A DNA stretch of 64,000 nucleotides from Micromonospora zamorensis (lineage in GTDB: Bacteria > Actinomycetota > Actinomycetes > Mycobacteriales > Micromonosporaceae). The first letter of the stretch is position 1. Each line of letters opens with the position of its first letter. The translations under genes were made by a program, and so were the position numbers. A model generated the notes under the pieces. It was not told the origin of the DNA. It did no database searches and was given only the letters and a program-made list of their open reading frames with translations. Below are positions 61,713-64,000 of this stretch, piece after piece. The stretch covers positions 1,240,001-1,304,000 of the forward strand of contig NZ_LT607755.1 in NCBI RefSeq assembly GCF_900090275.1, read 5' to 3'.

Positions 61713-62720
61713 ATGGCCGTCCACGGTCCCGCGATGACGGACGTTGCTCGTCTCGCCGGTGTCTCCCATCAGACGGTGTCGCGGGTGCTCAACGGGCACC
61801 CCAACGTCCGTGAGCAGACCCGGCTCCGGGTGCGCGCGGCGATCGCCGAACTCGGCTACCGTCCGAACGGCGCGGCACGCGCGCTGGTGACCGGTCGATC
61901 GCAGGTCATCGGCGTGGTCGCACAGAACACGACGCTCTACGGTCCCGCGTCACTGCTGGCGGCGTTGGAGCAGACCGCCGCCGAAGAGGGTTTCGCGGTC
62001 AGTGTCGGCAGCGTCCGCAACCTGGACCACCGGTCCATCTCGGCGGCAGTCGAGCGGCACCTGTCGCACCGCGTCGCCGGCATCGTGGTCATCGCGCCCG
62101 TCGAGTCGGCCGGTGAGGCGCTGGAACGCCTGCCGAAGGATGTCCCGCTGGTCACGGTCGACGGTGACCCGAGCCGACCGGTGCCACTGGTGACTGTCGA
62201 CCAGGTGGCGGGTGCCCGAGCGGCGACGCAACATCTGCTCGACGCGGGGCACCGCACCGTCTGGCACGTCTCGGGCCCGTCCGACTGGTTCGACAGCGTT
62301 GGTCGGATCGACGGCTGGCGGGAGGCTCTGCTGGCCGCCGGGCTGGTTCCGCCACCGCTGATGCCGGGGGACTGGTCCGCGGCCTCGGGTTACCGGTGTG
62401 GGCAGATGTTGGCGCGGATGCCGGAGGTCACCGCGGTCTTCACCGCCAACGACCATCTCGCGCTGGGCGTGCTGCGGGCGTTGCACGAGTTCGGCAAGCG
62501 GGTGCCGGACGACATCAGCGTCGTCGGCTTCGACGACGTGCCCGAGGCGGCGTACTTCATTCCACCGCTGACCACCGTTCGCCCGGACTTCGACGCGGTG
62601 GCGCGCGCGAGCCTGCAGATGCTGCTGAGCCAGATCGAGTCGGGCACCGGCGGGGCACTACGGCAGACCGTCGCCCCGACACTGGTCTCCCGCGAGAGCG
62701 TCGCGCCACCGCGTCGCTGA
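61713..62720 (+). CDS. LacI-family repressor of the arabinose regulon (probable)
   Basis: 335 residues. Helix-turn-helix MTDVARLAGVSHQTVSRVLNGHPNVREQTRLRVRAAIAELGYRPNGAARAL, with hinge-helix GRSQVIGVV, is textbook LacI. The effector domain has GIVVIAPVESAGEAL, VTVDGDPSRPVPLVTVDQVAGARAATQHLL and GFDDVPEAAYFIPPLTTVRPD. It sits between GH43 and GH27 genes, and its likely operators TGTTAnCGnTAACA flank it on both sides. No such site precedes its own gene, so it is probably not autorepressed. Confidence 0.92.
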   Translation: MAVHGPAMTDVARLAGVSHQTVSRVLNGHPNVREQTRLRVRAAIAELGYRPNGAARALVTGRSQVIGVVAQNTTLYGPASLLAALEQTAAEEGFAVSVGSVRNLDHRSISAAVERHLSHRVAGIVVIAPVESAGEALERLPKDVPLVTVDGDPSRPVPLVTVDQVAGARAATQHLLDAGHRTVWHVSGPSDWFDSVGRIDGWREALLAAGLVPPPLMPGDWSAASGYRCGQMLARMPEVTAVFTANDHLALGVLRALHEFGKRVPDDISVVGFDDVPEAAYFIPPLTTVRPDFDAVARASLQMLLSQIESGTGGALRQTVAPTLVSRESVAPPRR

Positions 62721-62840
62721 CGCTCGTCCGTCGACGGACGCGGTTGGATTGCCGCAGAGCGCCCCTATCGATGCTCGGCAATGCATCGAGAGCAAGGTAT
62801 TGAACCTCATGAAATGTCGCCGTAACATGATGGGCGTCTC

Positions 62841-62854
62841 TGTTAACGCTAACA
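62841..62854. promoter_or_regulatory. LacI-type operator upstream of GH27
   Basis: TGTTAACGCTAACA, perfect match to the TGTTAnCGnTAACA consensus, 75 bp before the GH27 start. Confidence 0.75.
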
Positions 62855-62928
62855 ATATTGGCGTCCAGCAATAGGCCCAGCGACCCAAGATCGTAGTCAG
62901 GGGCGGGCGCCACCGACAAGGAGGCTCG

Positions 62929-64000
62929 ATGAACCGCATAACCCGAGGTCGTCGCTGGGGGAGCGTACTGGCGGCCGGAGTGCTGCTCGCCGGCGCTCTG
63001 GTCGGCCTGCGCGCCCCCGCAGCGCAGGCACTGGACAACGGGGTGGCGCGTACTCCCCCCATGGGTTGGAATTCGTGGAACTCGTTCGGCTGCAACATCA
63101 ACGAGGCGCTGATCCGGCAGACGGCCGATGCGATCGTCAGCAGCGGTATGCGGGACCTCGGCTACAACTACGTCGTGGTCGACGACTGCTGGTTCAACCC
63201 CAACCGGGACAGCTCCGGCAACATCCAGGGCGACCCCAGCCGGTTCCCCAGCGGGATGAAGGCGCTCGGCGACTACCTGCACGCCCGGAACCTGAAGTTC
63301 GGCCTGTACCAGGTGCCGGTCGACAAGACCTGCGCGCAGTACTTCGGCGCCTACCCCGGCGCGACCGGCAGCCGGGGCCACGAGGTGCAGGACGCGCGCC
63401 AGTTCGCCGCCTGGGGCGTCGACTTCCTCAAGTACGACTGGTGCTCGCCGGAGGGCAGCATCAACGACCAGGTGACCACCTTCGCCAAGATGCGTGACGC
63501 GCTGGCCGCGACCGGCCGACCGATCGTCTACAGCATCAACCCGAACAGCATCCACGCCAAGACCGGCCCGCAGCGCAACTGGGGCGACGTGGCGAACATG
63601 TGGCGAACCACCGAGGACATCACCAACGCGTGGGACACCGGTCAGAGCAACGGCTACCCGATGGGCATCCAGAACATCATCAACGTGACCGTCCCGCTGG
63701 CGTCCTACGCGAGGCCGGGTGGGTTCAACGACCCGGACATGATGGAGGTCGGCCGGGGTGGCATGAACGACACGGAGATGCGCAGCCACTTCGCGATGTG
63801 GGCGATCATGGCGTCTCCGCTGATCGCCGGGAACGACGTGCGGAACATGAACTCCGCGACGCAGACCATCCTCAAGAACGCCAACCTGATCGCGATCAAC
63901 CAGGACTCGCTCGGGTTGCAGGGGACGCAGGTGTCCTTCGACGGCACCCGTCGGGTGCTGGCCAAGCCCCTCGCCAACGGTGACGTCGCCGTCGCCCTGC
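62929..64000 (+). CDS. Secreted GH27 glycoside hydrolase (alpha-galactosidase or beta-L-arabinopyranosidase), C-terminus off the window
   Basis: At least 357 residues, open to the window edge. Signal peptide about 1-34 (ending AQA). GH27 barrel: TPPMGWNSWNSFGCNIN, VVVDDCWF, FLKYDWC with nucleophile Asp170, and GGFNDPDMMEVG with acid/base Asp270. Known actinobacterial GH27 enzymes cleave alpha-galactosides or beta-L-arabinopyranosides; sharing the arabinose operator favours the latter. A CBM13 probably follows outside the window. ATG with ACAAGGAGG upstream. Confidence 0.9.
   Translation, partial: MNRITRGRRWGSVLAAGVLLAGALVGLRAPAAQALDNGVARTPPMGWNSWNSFGCNINEALIRQTADAIVSSGMRDLGYNYVVVDDCWFNPNRDSSGNIQGDPSRFPSGMKALGDYLHARNLKFGLYQVPVDKTCAQYFGAYPGATGSRGHEVQDARQFAAWGVDFLKYDWCSPEGSINDQVTTFAKMRDALAATGRPIVYSINPNSIHAKTGPQRNWGDVANMWRTTEDITNAWDTGQSNGYPMGIQNIINVTVPLASYARPGGFNDPDMMEVGRGGMNDTEMRSHFAMWAIMASPLIAGNDVRNMNSATQTILKNANLIAINQDSLGLQGTQVSFDGTRRVLAKPLANGDVAVAL

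Overview
The window looks like chromosome from a high-GC, spore-forming-type actinomycete, most likely Micromonosporaceae (Micromonospora-like). The grounds are a GC content near 70 percent, many GTG and TTG starts, several leaderless promoters (TAnnnT box 6-8 nt before the start codon), an F420-type oxidoreductase cluster, a nickel superoxide dismutase, a mycothiol-amidase-like PIG-L deacetylase, and secreted polysaccharide hydrolases carrying ricin-type (CBM13) modules. The genus is an inference; no rRNA or marker gene is present. I see no tRNA, rRNA, IS element, prophage or CRISPR array.

Region by region. 0-13 kb is a plant cell wall island: a secreted ThuA/sugar-dehydrogenase-like protein cut by the left edge, a complete RbsABC-type sugar importer with a sugar epimerase/isomerase, a GH141-like beta-helix protein with CBM13, and a PL1 pectate lyase with its own LacI-type operator. 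13-31 kb is mixed core and accessory: TetR/SDR pair, nickel superoxide dismutase with a radical SAM partner, a phosphatase-like protein lacking metal ligands, two LLM flavin/F420 oxidoreductases with an F420-reductase-like protein under a MarR regulator, an ABC exporter, a two-component system, and argS preceded by an arginine-rich leader peptide. 31-33 kb holds a GH10 xylanase. 33-38 kb holds an RNA repair pair (RtcB-type ligase and PrfH-type release factor) divergent from a P-loop kinase, next to a frameshifted hydrolase and a collagen-like, LPXTG-anchored surface protein. 39-49 kb has a methyltransferase, membrane proteins, an ECF sigma factor with SnoaL-type tail, and a ribbon-helix-helix/DUF4097/ABC-2 exporter operon. 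50-64 kb is an arabinose/arabinan regulon: araB, araD, a YtfQRT-YjfF-like importer, araA, a secreted GH43, a LacI repressor and a secreted GH27 enzyme cut by the right edge.

How it works together. Secreted pectate lyase, GH141-like, GH10, GH43 and GH27 enzymes would release sugars from pectin, xylan and arabinan; two ribose/galactofuranose-type ABC importers take them up; AraA, AraB and AraD would send L-arabinose to D-xylulose 5-phosphate. Six near-identical 14-bp palindromes (TGTTAnCGnTAACA) before araB, GH43 and GH27 define a probable LacI regulon around 50-63 kb. The most interesting non-routine items are the argS leader/attenuator, the RtcB-PrfH ribosome-repair pair with a shared divergent promoter, and the sodN promoter with a 19-bp spacer palindrome plus a radical SAM partner using an unusual CX8CX2C motif.
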